Shown: positions 53,197-62,536 of the stretch, piece after piece
How positions within the stretch are numbered: position 1 is the first letter of the stretch
How the letters are laid out: each line of letters starts with the position of its first letter
Origin: Gluconobacter cerevisiae
GTDB taxonomy: Bacteria > Pseudomonadota > Alphaproteobacteria > Acetobacterales > Acetobacteraceae
Direction of reading: 5' to 3'
NCBI RefSeq assembly: GCF_015244675.1
Contig: NZ_JABCQO010000003.1
Coordinates: 186,001 to 250,000 of the forward strand
DNA: 64,000 nucleotides
Position numbers and translations under genes: made by a program
Notes under the pieces: model-generated
Seen by the model: only the letters and a program-made list of their open reading frames with translations
Databases searched by the model: none
What the model was told of the DNA's origin: nothing

Positions 53197-54630
53197 ATGC
53201 GCGCCCTGCCCCTGAACATCGGAACCATTCACTTCGTCGGTATCGGCGGCATCGGCATGTCCGGCATTGCCGAAGTGCTGCACATGCTGGGCTACAGGGT
53301 GCAGGGTTCGGACATCGCGGAGGGTGCGAATGTGCAACGCCTGCGTCAGTCCGGAATTGTCGTTCATATCGGCCATGACGCAGCCAACCTGGGCGATGCA
53401 CAGGTTGTCGTCACTTCTACGGCAGTGAAGAAAGACAACCCCGAAGTCGTGGCGGCGCGTGCCAAGCTCATCCCGGTCGTCCGCCGTGCGGAAATGCTGG
53501 CCGAACTGATGCGCCTGCGTTGGTCCGTCGCCATCGGTGGCACGCACGGCAAAACTACTACGACCAGCCTCGTAGCCTGTGTTCTGGAACATGCAAAACT
53601 CGACCCCACCGTCATCAATGGCGGCATCATCGAAGCCTATGGCACCAATACGCGCATGGGCTCGGGCGACTGGATGGTGGTCGAGGCAGACGAAAGCGAC
53701 GGCTCTTTCCTGCGTCTACCTGCCGTGATCGCGGTCGTGACGAACATGGACCCGGAACATCTGGATCACTGGGGCACGGAAGAGGCCATGCAGGCCGGTT
53801 ACGACCAGTTCGTCTCCAACATCCCATTCTATGGTTTTGCCGTCCTGTGCGTGGACCATCCGCAGGTCCAGCAGATGATCCCGCGCCTGTCCGATCATCG
53901 CGTCATCACCTATGGCTTCAGCCCGCAGGCCGATATCCGCGCTGAAAAGGTCGTCATGGACAAGCGGGGCGCCACGTTTGAGGTCGTGGTCACGAACCGC
54001 CAGCGCAACCGCTCACGCCGTGCGGGTCCGTTCCGCCTGCCGATGCTCGGGCACCATAACGTCCTGAACTCGCTGGCCGCCATCGCTGTTGCCCTTGAAA
54101 TGGAAATCAGCGATTCCGTCATCGCGTCTGCCCTGACGACCTTCAAAGGCGTCAAGCGCCGCTTCACGCGCACCGGCGACTACAACGGCATTTCCATCAT
54201 AGACGACTACGGCCATCACCCTGTTGAAATCGCAGCCGTTCTGAAAGCCGCGCGTCAGGCAGGCGCAAAGAACGTCATCGCCGTCGTGCAGCCGCACCGT
54301 TATTCACGCCTGAAAGTCCTGTTCAACGAATTCTGCACATGCATGAACGACGCCGATACGGTGATCGTGGCAGACGTGTATGCCGCTGGTGAAAGCCCCA
54401 TCGAAGATGCGGGCCGCGACGCACTCGTCGAAGGTCTGCGCGATCGTGGCCACCGCTCCGTCGTGCCACTCCCCGACCCCGCACATCTGCCGGAAATGAT
54501 CAATGCCATCGCCAAGCCTGGTGACTACGTTGTCTGCCTTGGCGCCGGAACCATCACCCAGTGGGCGCAAGCGCTCCCTGCCCAGCTCGAAGCTCTGAAC
54601 CGCCAGCCCGCAACCGAAGGCGCGGCATGA
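53197..54630 (+). CDS. murC: UDP-MurNAc-L-alanine ligase MurC
   Basis: 477 aa, the first of the Mur amino acid ligases. It begins [20 protein letters not shown] (UDP-MurNAc domain), with [17 protein letters not shown] as the ATP site and [11 protein letters not shown], then [20 protein letters not shown]. The start at ATG 53197 fits the family; an open extension upstream overlaps murG and lacks homology. It overlaps murB by ATGA. Confidence 0.96.
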   Translation: MRALPLNIGTIHFVGIGGIGMSGIAEVLHMLGYRVQGSDIAEGANVQRLRQSGIVVHIGHDAANLGDAQVVVTSTAVKKDNPEVVAARAKLIPVVRRAEMLAELMRLRWSVAIGGTHGKTTTTSLVACVLEHAKLDPTVINGGIIEAYGTNTRMGSGDWMVVEADESDGSFLRLPAVIAVVTNMDPEHLDHWGTEEAMQAGYDQFVSNIPFYGFAVLCVDHPQVQQMIPRLSDHRVITYGFSPQADIRAEKVVMDKRGATFEVVVTNRQRNRSRRAGPFRLPMLGHHNVLNSLAAIAVALEMEISDSVIASALTTFKGVKRRFTRTGDYNGISIIDDYGHHPVEIAAVLKAARQAGAKNVIAVVQPHRYSRLKVLFNEFCTCMNDADTVIVADVYAAGESPIEDAGRDALVEGLRDRGHRSVVPLPDPAHLPEMINAIAKPGDYVVCLGAGTITQWAQALPAQLEALNRQPATEGAA

Positions 54631-55547
54631 CGGACAGCAGCGATTTTCCGGTCAAGGGCCTGCGGGGAAGACTGACGCCGAACGCCCCTCTTGGCCCGCG
54701 CGCATGGTTCCGCGTCGGCGGTCCGGCGGACTGGGTCTTTACCCCTGAAGATCAGGACGATCTGGCACTTTTCCTGCGTAAAAAGCCTGTATCCATGCCG
54801 GTTACGGTTCTGGGTGCCTGCTCGAATGTCATCATCCGGGATGGCGGCATCGCAGGCACGGTCATCCGTCTGGCGCGTGGGTTCGCGGATATCGAGGTTG
54901 AGGGTAACAGTCTGATCGTTGGGGCCGCGGCACTGGACATCACCGTAGCTGAACATGCCGCCGCAGCCGGTCTCGCTGGTCTGGAGTTTCTGGCTGGCAT
55001 TCCGGGCTCGATCGGTGGTGCTGTCCGCATGAACGCGGGCGCTTACGGATCGGATCTCGATGCCGTTCTCGAATGGGCCGAGATCCTGACGGACAAAGGC
55101 GAGCTGCGCCGTCTCTCCCGCGCAGAACTTGGCTTTGCATATCGCCATTCGGAGCTTCCCGAAGGCAGCGTGGTCATACGGGCAAGTCTGCGCGGAACGC
55201 CGGATGATGCGAACGCCATACGCAGCCGCATTGCAGATATCCGAGCCTCGCGCGAAGCCTCACAGCCCGTCCGTGCGCGAACCGGCGGCTCCACGTTCCG
55301 CAATCCCGAAGGCCGCAAAGCCTGGCAACTGATCGACGGAGCCGGATGCCGCGGCCTTCGGATCGGAGATGCGCAGGTCAGCGAAAAACACTGCAATTTT
55401 CTGCTCAATCTGGGACAGGCCAGCAGCACGGATCTGGAAACGCTGGGCGAAACGGTGCGCAAAAAAGTTCTGGCGCAAAGCGGCGTCAGTCTGCATTGGG
55501 AAATCAAACGGATCGGACGTCAGTCCGAAGGAGAGCAGACGCTATGA
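54627..55547 (+). CDS. murB: UDP-N-acetylenolpyruvoylglucosamine reductase MurB
   Basis: 306 aa FAD enzyme that makes UDP-MurNAc with NADPH. This is the type I/II MurB fold: [19 protein letters not shown], then [21 protein letters not shown], and [24 protein letters not shown] (FAD binding). The catalytic Ser lies in [20 protein letters not shown]. It overlaps ddl by ATGA; the murA step is not encoded here. Confidence 0.96.
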   Translation: MTDSSDFPVKGLRGRLTPNAPLGPRAWFRVGGPADWVFTPEDQDDLALFLRKKPVSMPVTVLGACSNVIIRDGGIAGTVIRLARGFADIEVEGNSLIVGAAALDITVAEHAAAAGLAGLEFLAGIPGSIGGAVRMNAGAYGSDLDAVLEWAEILTDKGELRRLSRAELGFAYRHSELPEGSVVIRASLRGTPDDANAIRSRIADIRASREASQPVRARTGGSTFRNPEGRKAWQLIDGAGCRGLRIGDAQVSEKHCNFLLNLGQASSTDLETLGETVRKKVLAQSGVSLHWEIKRIGRQSEGEQTL

Positions 55548-56455
55548 AAGTCGCAGTCCTGTTGGGCGGAACATCCAGCGAGCGCCCCGTCAGCCTCGTC
55601 ACTGGCGAGGCCGTGATCAAGGCCCTGCGTGACACAGGTCATGACGTCACGCCGATCGATGTCGGCGCTGATATTGCCGCGACAATTTCCAGTCTGAAAT
55701 CTGCTGCTCCGGACGTCGTTTTCAACGCATTGCACGGCCCGGGCGGCGAAGACGGCGCCATTCAGGGCGTTCTGGAGTGGCTCGGTCTTCCCTATACGCA
55801 TTCCGGAATCCGCGCCTCTGCCGTCGCCATGGACAAGGGCGCTACCCGCATCCTTTTGGCCGCAGCAGGTCTGCCGGTGGCGCAGGGACGTGTGATCACG
55901 GCCGAGGAACTGGCCGAAGCCGATCCTCTTCCCGCACCCTATGTCATCAAACCCGTCGCCGAAGGCTCGTCCGTAGGGGTCGAGATCGTCCGATCCGGAG
56001 ATAATCGACGCGCTGAAATTGCGCAGACCTGGCGTTTCGGAAAGGACGCACTGGTCGAAAGCTTCATTCCTGGCCGGGAACTGACCGCCAGCGTCATGGG
56101 AGACCGTGCCCTCGCCGTCACAGATATCCTGCCTTGCGAAACGGCCGCGTTCTATGATTTCGAAGCCAAGTACAAGGCTGGCGGCTCGCGTCACGTCGTT
56201 CCCGCAGACATCCCACAGACCGTAACTGATCGCGCGCTCGACTACGCCCTGCGCGCTCATCAGACGCTGGGCTGTCAGGGCGCCAGCCGCACCGATTTCC
56301 GTTACGACGAGGATACCGACACGCTGGTCATCCTTGAAATCAACACACAGCCGGGCATGACGCCAACCTCTCTGTTGCCGGAACAGGCCGCCTATTGCGG
56401 TATTCCCTATCCGGACCTGTGTGACTGGATGGTCCGGGAGGCACTGACGCGCTGA
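55544..56455 (+). CDS. ddl: D-alanine-D-alanine ligase
   Basis: 303 aa ATP-grasp ligase supplying the D-Ala-D-Ala used by Mur[22 protein letters not shown] is the N-terminus, NALHGPGGEDGAIQGVLEWLG the substrate site, PYVIKPVAEGSSVGV the ATP-grasp motif and LEINTQPGMTPTSLLPEQA the metal and C-terminal site. In place of the common Tyr residues of the Ddl loop there is FEAKYKAGG. Its TGA shares a base with the ftsQ ATG. Confidence 0.96.
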   Translation: MKVAVLLGGTSSERPVSLVTGEAVIKALRDTGHDVTPIDVGADIAATISSLKSAAPDVVFNALHGPGGEDGAIQGVLEWLGLPYTHSGIRASAVAMDKGATRILLAAAGLPVAQGRVITAEELAEADPLPAPYVIKPVAEGSSVGVEIVRSGDNRRAEIAQTWRFGKDALVESFIPGRELTASVMGDRALAVTDILPCETAAFYDFEAKYKAGGSRHVVPADIPQTVTDRALDYALRAHQTLGCQGASRTDFRYDEDTDTLVILEINTQPGMTPTSLLPEQAAYCGIPYPDLCDWMVREALTR

Positions 56456-57390
56456 TGCGGGAAGACCCGTCCTTTCAGAAAAACGATTTTGTCCGGGAGC
56501 GTTATTCCGGCGGCATTCCGCCGCAGGAAGATCGTCCTTCCCGGGCAAAGCTGTTCTGGCGCCGGCAACGGCGGCTGGTCCGGCCTGCAATCGTGTTTCT
56601 GGTCGTGATGGGGCTGGCAGGTGCAGGTATGCGCCTGCTTTATGACGCAGCCTCGGAAGAACGCTTCGCCCCCCTGCGCGAACGTCTGGTCGCAATGGAG
56701 CCGCTGCCCATCCGCCACATCGTCATCAACGGTCGCGGCATGACGAGCGAATCCTCAATTCAGGAAGCGCTGGGGACCTCCATCGGACATCCGATTTTCG
56801 GGTTCTCTGTCGAAGCCGCCCGTCAGAGGCTGGATGAACTGCCGTTTATCGATCACGCTACGGTCGAACGGCACATGCCCGATACCGTTATCATCACGCT
56901 TGTCGAGCGTACCCCGATTGCCGTCTGGCAGGACCGCGGGCATTTTATGCTCATCAACCGCGTTGGTGAGGAAGTTCCCGATCAGGGACTGACGGGAAAA
57001 AATGCGCAGGCCTTCCTTCAGCTTCCTCTCGTTGTGGGTGAAGGTGCCAATACCGCTGCAGCAAGCGTCATTGATGCACTCAACCACGAACCGCTGGTCA
57101 AGGCTCAGGTTACGGCCCTGATCCGGGTTGGAGGCCGACGCTGGAATGCGACGCTCAAGGACGGCACCACCGTTTTGCTGCCTGAAGGCGAAGAAGCCGC
57201 AGCTTTTGCGCGTCTGGCGCGTTACCAGCAGAGCATGCATCTTCTGGAGCGTCCGGTTCAGTCGATCGATCTGCGTCTCCCGGACAGGATGGTCGTCCAC
57301 CAACCACCTCAGGCGGCGTCGTCACCAGATGGCGCAAAGCCTGATCCGTCCTCACCGCCACCACAAGCAGACGGCACGAAGCAGCCATGA
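56455..57390 (+). CDS. ftsQ: Cell division protein FtsQ
   Basis: 311 aa. A cytoplasmic N-terminus of about 40 residues precedes one membrane span (RPAIVFLVVMGLAGAGMRLLY). The POTRA domain reads PIRHIVINGRGMTSESSIQEAL...GHPIFGFSVEAARQRLDELPFI, followed by the FtsQ domain (VERHMPDTVIITLVERTPIAVWQ). The tail is Pro-rich. FtsQ recruits FtsL and the late divisome. It overlaps ftsA by ATGA. Confidence 0.94.
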   Translation: MREDPSFQKNDFVRERYSGGIPPQEDRPSRAKLFWRRQRRLVRPAIVFLVVMGLAGAGMRLLYDAASEERFAPLRERLVAMEPLPIRHIVINGRGMTSESSIQEALGTSIGHPIFGFSVEAARQRLDELPFIDHATVERHMPDTVIITLVERTPIAVWQDRGHFMLINRVGEEVPDQGLTGKNAQAFLQLPLVVGEGANTAAASVIDALNHEPLVKAQVTALIRVGGRRWNATLKDGTTVLLPEGEEAAAFARLARYQQSMHLLERPVQSIDLRLPDRMVVHQPPQAASSPDGAKPDPSSPPPQADGTKQP

Positions 57391-58784
57391 ACGACCATAA
57401 TGCCATGTCAGATCTTCCGGCATTCCGGCGCCGGGGCGGTCTGAGGGGCCGGTCCCTCATCCCTGTTGGCGGCGAGCGTGATGTCAGCGTCAACCGTGTT
57501 CCGCGCGACATCCTGCCGCTCCCTCCCGAAGAGACGCATCGCAGTATCGCATGGCGCCCGGGCATTTTCGGCGCACTGGATATCGGCACGACGAAAATGA
57601 CCTGCCTGATCGGCAAGGGAGAGGCCGACGGTTCCATTCAGGTCCTGGGCCACGGATGGCGCCGCTCACACGGTATCCGTTCAGGATCGATCGTGGATAT
57701 CCGCGAAGCGGAAGCCGCGATCAGGGCGACGGTCGGTCAGGCCGAAGAAGCCGCCGAACGGCGGATGGACTCACTGGTTGTCAACCTGTCATGCGGCAGA
57801 CCGCTGAGCCGTCTGGTGGACGCGCAGATTCCGATCGGCGGACGCGAAGTGACAGCCGGAGACGTCCAGCGTCTCATTGCGGAAGGACAGGCCCGGGCCT
57901 GGATGGAAGGCCGTGAGGTCATCCATACCCTCCCGATCGGATATGTCGTGGATTCCATCCCTGGAATTGCCGACCCCATCGGCCATCAATGCGAAGAACT
58001 GGCGACCCGGATGCATGTCGTGGACATGAATTCCAGCGCCCTGCGCACTCTGGACGCTGTTCTGCAACATGCAGAACTCAAACTGGATGGACTGGTCGCA
58101 AGCCCCTTTGCCTCAGGAATTTCGGTTCTGGCGGCGGAAGAGCGGGAGCTTGGCGTCACCGTCGTGGAAATGGGCGGGGGAACCACGTCTCTGGCTGTTT
58201 TCTGCGAAGGCAAACTGCTGCACACAGCCCAGATCCGCGTCGGCGGCCTGCATGTCACACGCGATATTGCAGGCGTCCTGTCAACGTCTCTGGAAACGGC
58301 CGAACGTCTCAAGACGATGTATGGCGCAGCCCAGATGGGTTCTGACGACCAGCGGGAAATCCTTTCGGTTCCCCTGATCGGCGAAAACAGCGACCGGCTG
58401 GTGCGCCTTCAACGTTCCAAGGTCATTTCCGTCATCCAGCCCCGGATCGAGGAAACCCTTGAACTCGTCCGGCAATCACTCGACAATGCCGGGCTGGGCC
58501 GACTGGCCAATGGCAGGGTCGTCCTCACAGGCGGAGCCTCCCTTCTTGAAGGGATCGTTCCCGTCGCTACCCGTATTCTGGGCCGTCCTGTCCGGATGGG
58601 AAAACCCCAGAACATCTACGGCCTGCCCGAGACAGCCGCGGCTTCGGCAGGCTTTTCAACCGCTGCGGGGCTTCTGGCCTGGGCAGCGGGCGCGGATCGG
58701 GATTTCGGAGATATTTCCGCCCCCGAACCAAGACCTCGCGGACTTGTTAAACGTCTCGTAGGCTTCATACGCAATAATGTATAA
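57387..58784 (+). CDS. ftsA: Cell division protein FtsA
   Basis: 465 aa actin-like protein that tethers FtsZ to the membrane. An unusual N-terminal extension of about 50 residues, rich in Arg and Gly, precedes the fold (GALDIGTTKMTCLIGKGEADG). Conserved blocks are VNLSCGRPLSR, EMGGGTTSLAVF (phosphate loop) and VVLTGGASLLEG. The C-terminus RPRGLVKRLVGFIRNNV is the amphipathic membrane-binding helix. ftsZ follows after 57 bases. Confidence 0.95.
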   Translation: MNDHNAMSDLPAFRRRGGLRGRSLIPVGGERDVSVNRVPRDILPLPPEETHRSIAWRPGIFGALDIGTTKMTCLIGKGEADGSIQVLGHGWRRSHGIRSGSIVDIREAEAAIRATVGQAEEAAERRMDSLVVNLSCGRPLSRLVDAQIPIGGREVTAGDVQRLIAEGQARAWMEGREVIHTLPIGYVVDSIPGIADPIGHQCEELATRMHVVDMNSSALRTLDAVLQHAELKLDGLVASPFASGISVLAAEERELGVTVVEMGGGTTSLAVFCEGKLLHTAQIRVGGLHVTRDIAGVLSTSLETAERLKTMYGAAQMGSDDQREILSVPLIGENSDRLVRLQRSKVISVIQPRIEETLELVRQSLDNAGLGRLANGRVVLTGGASLLEGIVPVATRILGRPVRMGKPQNIYGLPETAAASAGFSTAAGLLAWAAGADRDFGDISAPEPRPRGLVKRLVGFIRNNV

Positions 58785-58841
58785 GCTATTACAGATCATA
58801 ACGCCCTCACCTGTCGCTTTCCTGAAGTTCCGGACCAGATC

Positions 58842-60374
58842 ATGACGCTGAACCTTACCCCTACTCCCAATTCCCACGTTGAGCTGGCGCCACGGATTAC
58901 CGTGATCGGCGTTGGTGGCGGCGGGACGAACGCTGTCGACAACATGATTGCGTCTGATCTCAAGGGCGTCGAATTCGTCGTTGCCAACACCGACGCCCAG
59001 CAGCTTGCACACTCCAAGGCCGAACGCCGCGTCCAGCTTGGGCCCCATCTGACGCGCGGACTGGGTGCAGGCGCAAAACCGGAAATCGGTCGTGAAGCCG
59101 CCGAAGAAGCTGCTCAGGAAATCGACCGGCAGCTTGAAGGCGCCAATCTGGTCTTCATCACGGCCGGCATGGGCGGCGGCACAGGGACAGGTGCGGCTCC
59201 CGTTATCGCAAGAATGGCTCGTGAGCGTGGTGTTCTGACGGTAGGCGTCGTCTCGAAGCCCTTCAACTTCGAAGGACGCCGCCGCACGACCGCTGCCGAA
59301 AACGGCATTGCCGAGCTTCAGAAGCACGTCGATACGCTGATCGTCATCCCGAACCAGAATCTGTTCAATTCGGCAACGCAGAACACAACGTTCCGCGAAG
59401 CCTTCCGGATGGCCGACAACGTTCTGAACATGGGTGTGCGCGGCATTACGGACCTCATGGTCTCGCCCGGCCTGATCAATCTCGATTTCGCGGACGTCAA
59501 GGCCGTGATGGAAGAGATGGGTAAGGCCATGATGGGTACAGGCGAAGCCTCCAGCGAAGAAGACGCGGAAGACCGCGCCGTTCTCGCCGCCGAGCGTGCG
59601 ATTTCCAATCCGTTGCTGGAAGACGCTTCCATGGCTGGCGCACGTGGCCTTCTCATCAACATCACCGGTGGCGAAGATCTGACACTTTACGAAGTCAACG
59701 CCGCCGCAGACCGTATCCGCGAAGAAGTAGCCGATGACGCCAACATCATCTTCGGCGCGCTAATTGACGAAAAGCTGAATGGTCGCGTCCGCGTCTCTGT
59801 CGTCGCAACCGGTATCGACACTCAGCCGCGTCAGGATCCGTCCGCTCCCCCCGAATCCATTCAGACTTCCACGCCCCACGCGAACCCTTCCTCACAGTCG
59901 GCACCCAGAGAGACGTCTTCTCCTCGTGCCAACACACCGTCTTTTCAGCCCGGCTCAACCTATGCTGGCGGCCCACCGCGCCCAAACTTCGCGCTTGATG
60001 CCCAACAGGCACAGACTCACAACACAGCTCCCTCGCCTTCGCAGGAATCCCCTGCGCCCGAGCACCATGCTCCTGAAAGCCAGTCGCCACGACAGGACAG
60101 CGTTCATCAGCCATCCCCCCGAGCCGGGCTGTTTTCCGACCCGTCCCGTCATGCCCCCCAGCAGCAAGCCGAACCGCCCCGCAGCCTGTTTGGCATGGTC
60201 ACAGGTGCTTTCCGCAGCCGTCCGCCTCAGCCGCAACAGGACCAGCAGCCGACACAACGCGCTGAGCCAAACACACGCGACGGATATCAGCATCAGGCTC
60301 CACAGCATCCCGAACAGCCTTCGAGCGGCGGCGATGACTCCAATCTGGATATCCCGACCTATCTGCGTCGCTGA
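58842..60374 (+). CDS. ftsZ: Cell division GTPase FtsZ
   Basis: 510 aa tubulin homologue that builds the Z ring. GTP sites: [16 protein letters not shown] and the tubulin signature GGGTGTG at 111-117, then [15 protein letters not shown]. The core ends at about residue 320. A long linker of about 170 residues rich in Pro, Gln, Ser and His follows; it is typical in length for alphaproteobacteria. The conserved C-terminal peptide [10 protein letters not shown], the binding site for FtsA and other partners, closes the protein. Confidence 0.97.
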   Translation: MTLNLTPTPNSHVELAPRITVIGVGGGGTNAVDNMIASDLKGVEFVVANTDAQQLAHSKAERRVQLGPHLTRGLGAGAKPEIGREAAEEAAQEIDRQLEGANLVFITAGMGGGTGTGAAPVIARMARERGVLTVGVVSKPFNFEGRRRTTAAENGIAELQKHVDTLIVIPNQNLFNSATQNTTFREAFRMADNVLNMGVRGITDLMVSPGLINLDFADVKAVMEEMGKAMMGTGEASSEEDAEDRAVLAAERAISNPLLEDASMAGARGLLINITGGEDLTLYEVNAAADRIREEVADDANIIFGALIDEKLNGRVRVSVVATGIDTQPRQDPSAPPESIQTSTPHANPSSQSAPRETSSPRANTPSFQPGSTYAGGPPRPNFALDAQQAQTHNTAPSPSQESPAPEHHAPESQSPRQDSVHQPSPRAGLFSDPSRHAPQQQAEPPRSLFGMVTGAFRSRPPQPQQDQQPTQRAEPNTRDGYQHQAPQHPEQPSSGGDDSNLDIPTYLRR

Positions 60375-60378
60375 TCAA

Positions 60379-60410
60379 TACCCCCTCTTGTTCTGCGAAC
60401 AAGAGGGGTA
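60379..60410 (+). terminator. 12-bp hairpin after ftsZ
   Basis: CCCCTCTTGTTC-TGC-GAACAAGAGGGG is a perfect 12-bp stem with a 3-base loop, starting eight bases after the ftsZ stop. There is no T-run (TAATATCC follows). It may be a rho-independent terminator without a U-tract, a processing site or a stabilising end; which one cannot be judged from sequence. Confidence 0.5.
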
Positions 60411-60491
60411 ATATCCGGCAACAATCGTTGACTGGAACCAAAGTCCGGTATCTGTTTTTTAGTCTCCGGAACCAGATTTTTCGGAGGCTTT

Positions 60492-61523
60492 ATGCAGGTT
60501 GCGCCCAAGCAAGGTGTAAAAACGGCGAATAGCGTTGGTGCAGGACGACTGGAGATGGCGTCAGGCGTTGACGGTTCGTCTTCCCGCTTAGAGCGCAGCG
60601 GCCCGAAAAATCTGCAGACAACTCTTGCATACCCCATCCACTGTCAGGGGATCGCTCTGCATAGCGGCGTCACGGTCAATCTCCATCTTTCTCCTGCGCC
60701 TGCCAATACAGGGATCAGGTTCCAACGCTCGGATAAAGAAGGTTCTCCCTCTTTTCCAGCGACCTATGACCATATCGTGGACACCCGTCTTTCAACGGTC
60801 GTTGCGTGCCAAACTGATCCATCCCTGCGTGTAGCCACAATCGAACACCTGATGGCGGCCCTCAATGCCTGCGAGATCGATAACATCCTGATCGCAGTCA
60901 GCGGCCCAGAGTTACCAGTTCTCGACGGGGCTTCGGACGCTTTCGCATTTCTGATCCAGTGCGCTGGCCGCAAGATCCTCGATACACCCCGTCAGGTCAT
61001 CGAAATCCTGCGCAATATCCGCGTCGAAGGCGAAGACGGGGCTTTTGCCGAACTGCGTCCTGCACAGCGCGGACTTTCACTGGCCATTTCTCTAAGCTTC
61101 GCCGCTCAGGCCATTGGAAACCAGCGTTACGCCATGCAGCTCAACGAGCAGCGTTTTATGGAGGAAGTTGCGTTCTGCCGGACATTCGTCAACCGGCAGG
61201 ATATCGAATACCTTCAAAGTATCGGCCTGGCGCGCGGTGGCTCATTGGAAAATGCCGTCGTCGTGGATGGCGAAAATATCCTCAATCCTGCTGGACTGAA
61301 AATCGAACGCGAGTTTGCCCGCCACAAATTACTTGATGCCATTGGTGATCTGTATTGTGCCGGCCATAGGATGCAGGCCGGTTTTATTGGACACAAATCC
61401 GGTCACACGCTCAATAACAGGCTTCTGCGTACTGTTTTTTCAGATACTTCCAACTGGCGCTTCTTTCCCACAGGCCCCTCCCGGTCTGTTACAAAAACTC
61501 TCCGCACGCGCGTTGCCGCCTGA
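60492..61523 (+). CDS. lpxC: UDP-3-O-acyl-N-acetylglucosamine deacetylase LpxC
   Basis: 343 aa zinc enzyme, the committed step of lipid A synthesis. An N-terminal stretch of about 35 residues precedes the fold, which opens QTTLAYPIHCQGIALHSGV. Zinc ligands and catalytic residues lie in EHLMAALNACEID, REFARHKLLDAIGDLY and HKSGHTLNN. The start ATG has GGAGG eight bases upstream. It follows ftsZ as in many proteobacteria; the 117-bp gap with a hairpin suggests some separate control. Confidence 0.95.
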   Translation: MQVAPKQGVKTANSVGAGRLEMASGVDGSSSRLERSGPKNLQTTLAYPIHCQGIALHSGVTVNLHLSPAPANTGIRFQRSDKEGSPSFPATYDHIVDTRLSTVVACQTDPSLRVATIEHLMAALNACEIDNILIAVSGPELPVLDGASDAFAFLIQCAGRKILDTPRQVIEILRNIRVEGEDGAFAELRPAQRGLSLAISLSFAAQAIGNQRYAMQLNEQRFMEEVAFCRTFVNRQDIEYLQSIGLARGGSLENAVVVDGENILNPAGLKIEREFARHKLLDAIGDLYCAGHRMQAGFIGHKSGHTLNNRLLRTVFSDTSNWRFFPTGPSRSVTKTLRTRVAA

Positions 61524-61591
61524 GACGCATGGCAGGTCTTTCGTCAGCGCATTCCCGTGATATAAGACGGGCTTCCACGGGAAGAGCAGGT

Positions 61592-62491
61592 ATGACAAGC
61601 AGCACTCAGCGTCATTTTGAAGCATCGGTCGCGAATGGTGGTTTCATTCTGAGAGCTGCGGCTGTCAGCGGGCTTCTGCTGCTCTCCGGCTGTTCCATGT
61701 TCTCGCATCAGCATGAAAAACCTGCGATCCCCAAAACCGCAGATGCCGAAACCCTGTACAATTACGGCATCGATGCTCTGCATACGGGCCATTACGAGCT
61801 GGCAGGCGGCGAATTCGAACTGCTTCAGCAGAATTATCCCTATTCCGGATTCACGGGCAACGCAGAGCTGATGGAGGGATATGCCTATTACCTCCAGGGC
61901 GAATACGCGCTTTCGGTCCAGCAGCTCGAACGCTATCTCCAGCTGCACCCAACCAGCCCCGACGCAGCATACGCCTTCTATCTACGAGCACTCTGCTATT
62001 ACGAACAGATCGCCAACGTCGAACGTGATCAACAGGGTACCGTTGAGGCACTGGACGCACTGGAAGAAGTCGTCACCCGTTTCCCCCAGACATCCTATGC
62101 CCGTGATGCCCAGCTGAAGATCGACCTGTGCCGCGATCATCTGGCTGGTAAGGAAATGCTGGTCGGTCGCTGGTATCAGCAGCAACGCAACTACGAAGCT
62201 GCCATGACGCGTTATCAGCGTGTCGTTCAGGATTTCCAGACGACAAACCACGTCGCTGAAGCTCTTGAGCGGCTCGTGGAAGTCTACATGTCCCTTGGTC
62301 TTAAAGATCAGGCCCGTCAGACGGCTGCCGTTCTCGGCTATAACTATCCCGATAGTCAGTGGTATCGTTATGCCTACAATAATCTTCGGGATCACAAGCT
62401 GCTCAACAACGATTTCAAGAAACCCGTTATCCGCCCCGGACAGGCGGACCATCATGGGTTTTTCTCCCGGATGTGGCACAGCGTCTTTTGA
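61592..62491 (+). CDS. bamD: Outer membrane assembly lipoprotein BamD
   Basis: 299 aa. A signal with lipobox LLSGC is followed by TPR-like repeats: ETLYNYGIDALHTGHYELAGGEFELLQQNYPYS, ELMEGYAYYLQGEYALSVQQLERYLQLHPTS, and later YEAAMTRYQRVVQDFQTTNHVAEALERLVEVYMSLG. BamD is an essential part of the BAM complex. The start at ATG 61592 follows GAAGAGCAGG. recN begins 45 bases downstream. bamE is elsewhere in this window. Confidence 0.94.
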   Translation: MTSSTQRHFEASVANGGFILRAAAVSGLLLLSGCSMFSHQHEKPAIPKTADAETLYNYGIDALHTGHYELAGGEFELLQQNYPYSGFTGNAELMEGYAYYLQGEYALSVQQLERYLQLHPTSPDAAYAFYLRALCYYEQIANVERDQQGTVEALDALEEVVTRFPQTSYARDAQLKIDLCRDHLAGKEMLVGRWYQQQRNYEAAMTRYQRVVQDFQTTNHVAEALERLVEVYMSLGLKDQARQTAAVLGYNYPDSQWYRYAYNNLRDHKLLNNDFKKPVIRPGQADHHGFFSRMWHSVF

Positions 62492-62536
62492 TACTGGCCC
62501 TTTGAAACAGGCCGCCACACTCCCAACATTGCTGTC

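Noticed and set aside
60428-60454. TTGACT...TATCTG as a promoter for lpxC
   Set aside because: The spacer is only 15 bases, too short for a normal sigma-70 type promoter, and no better -10 is near.
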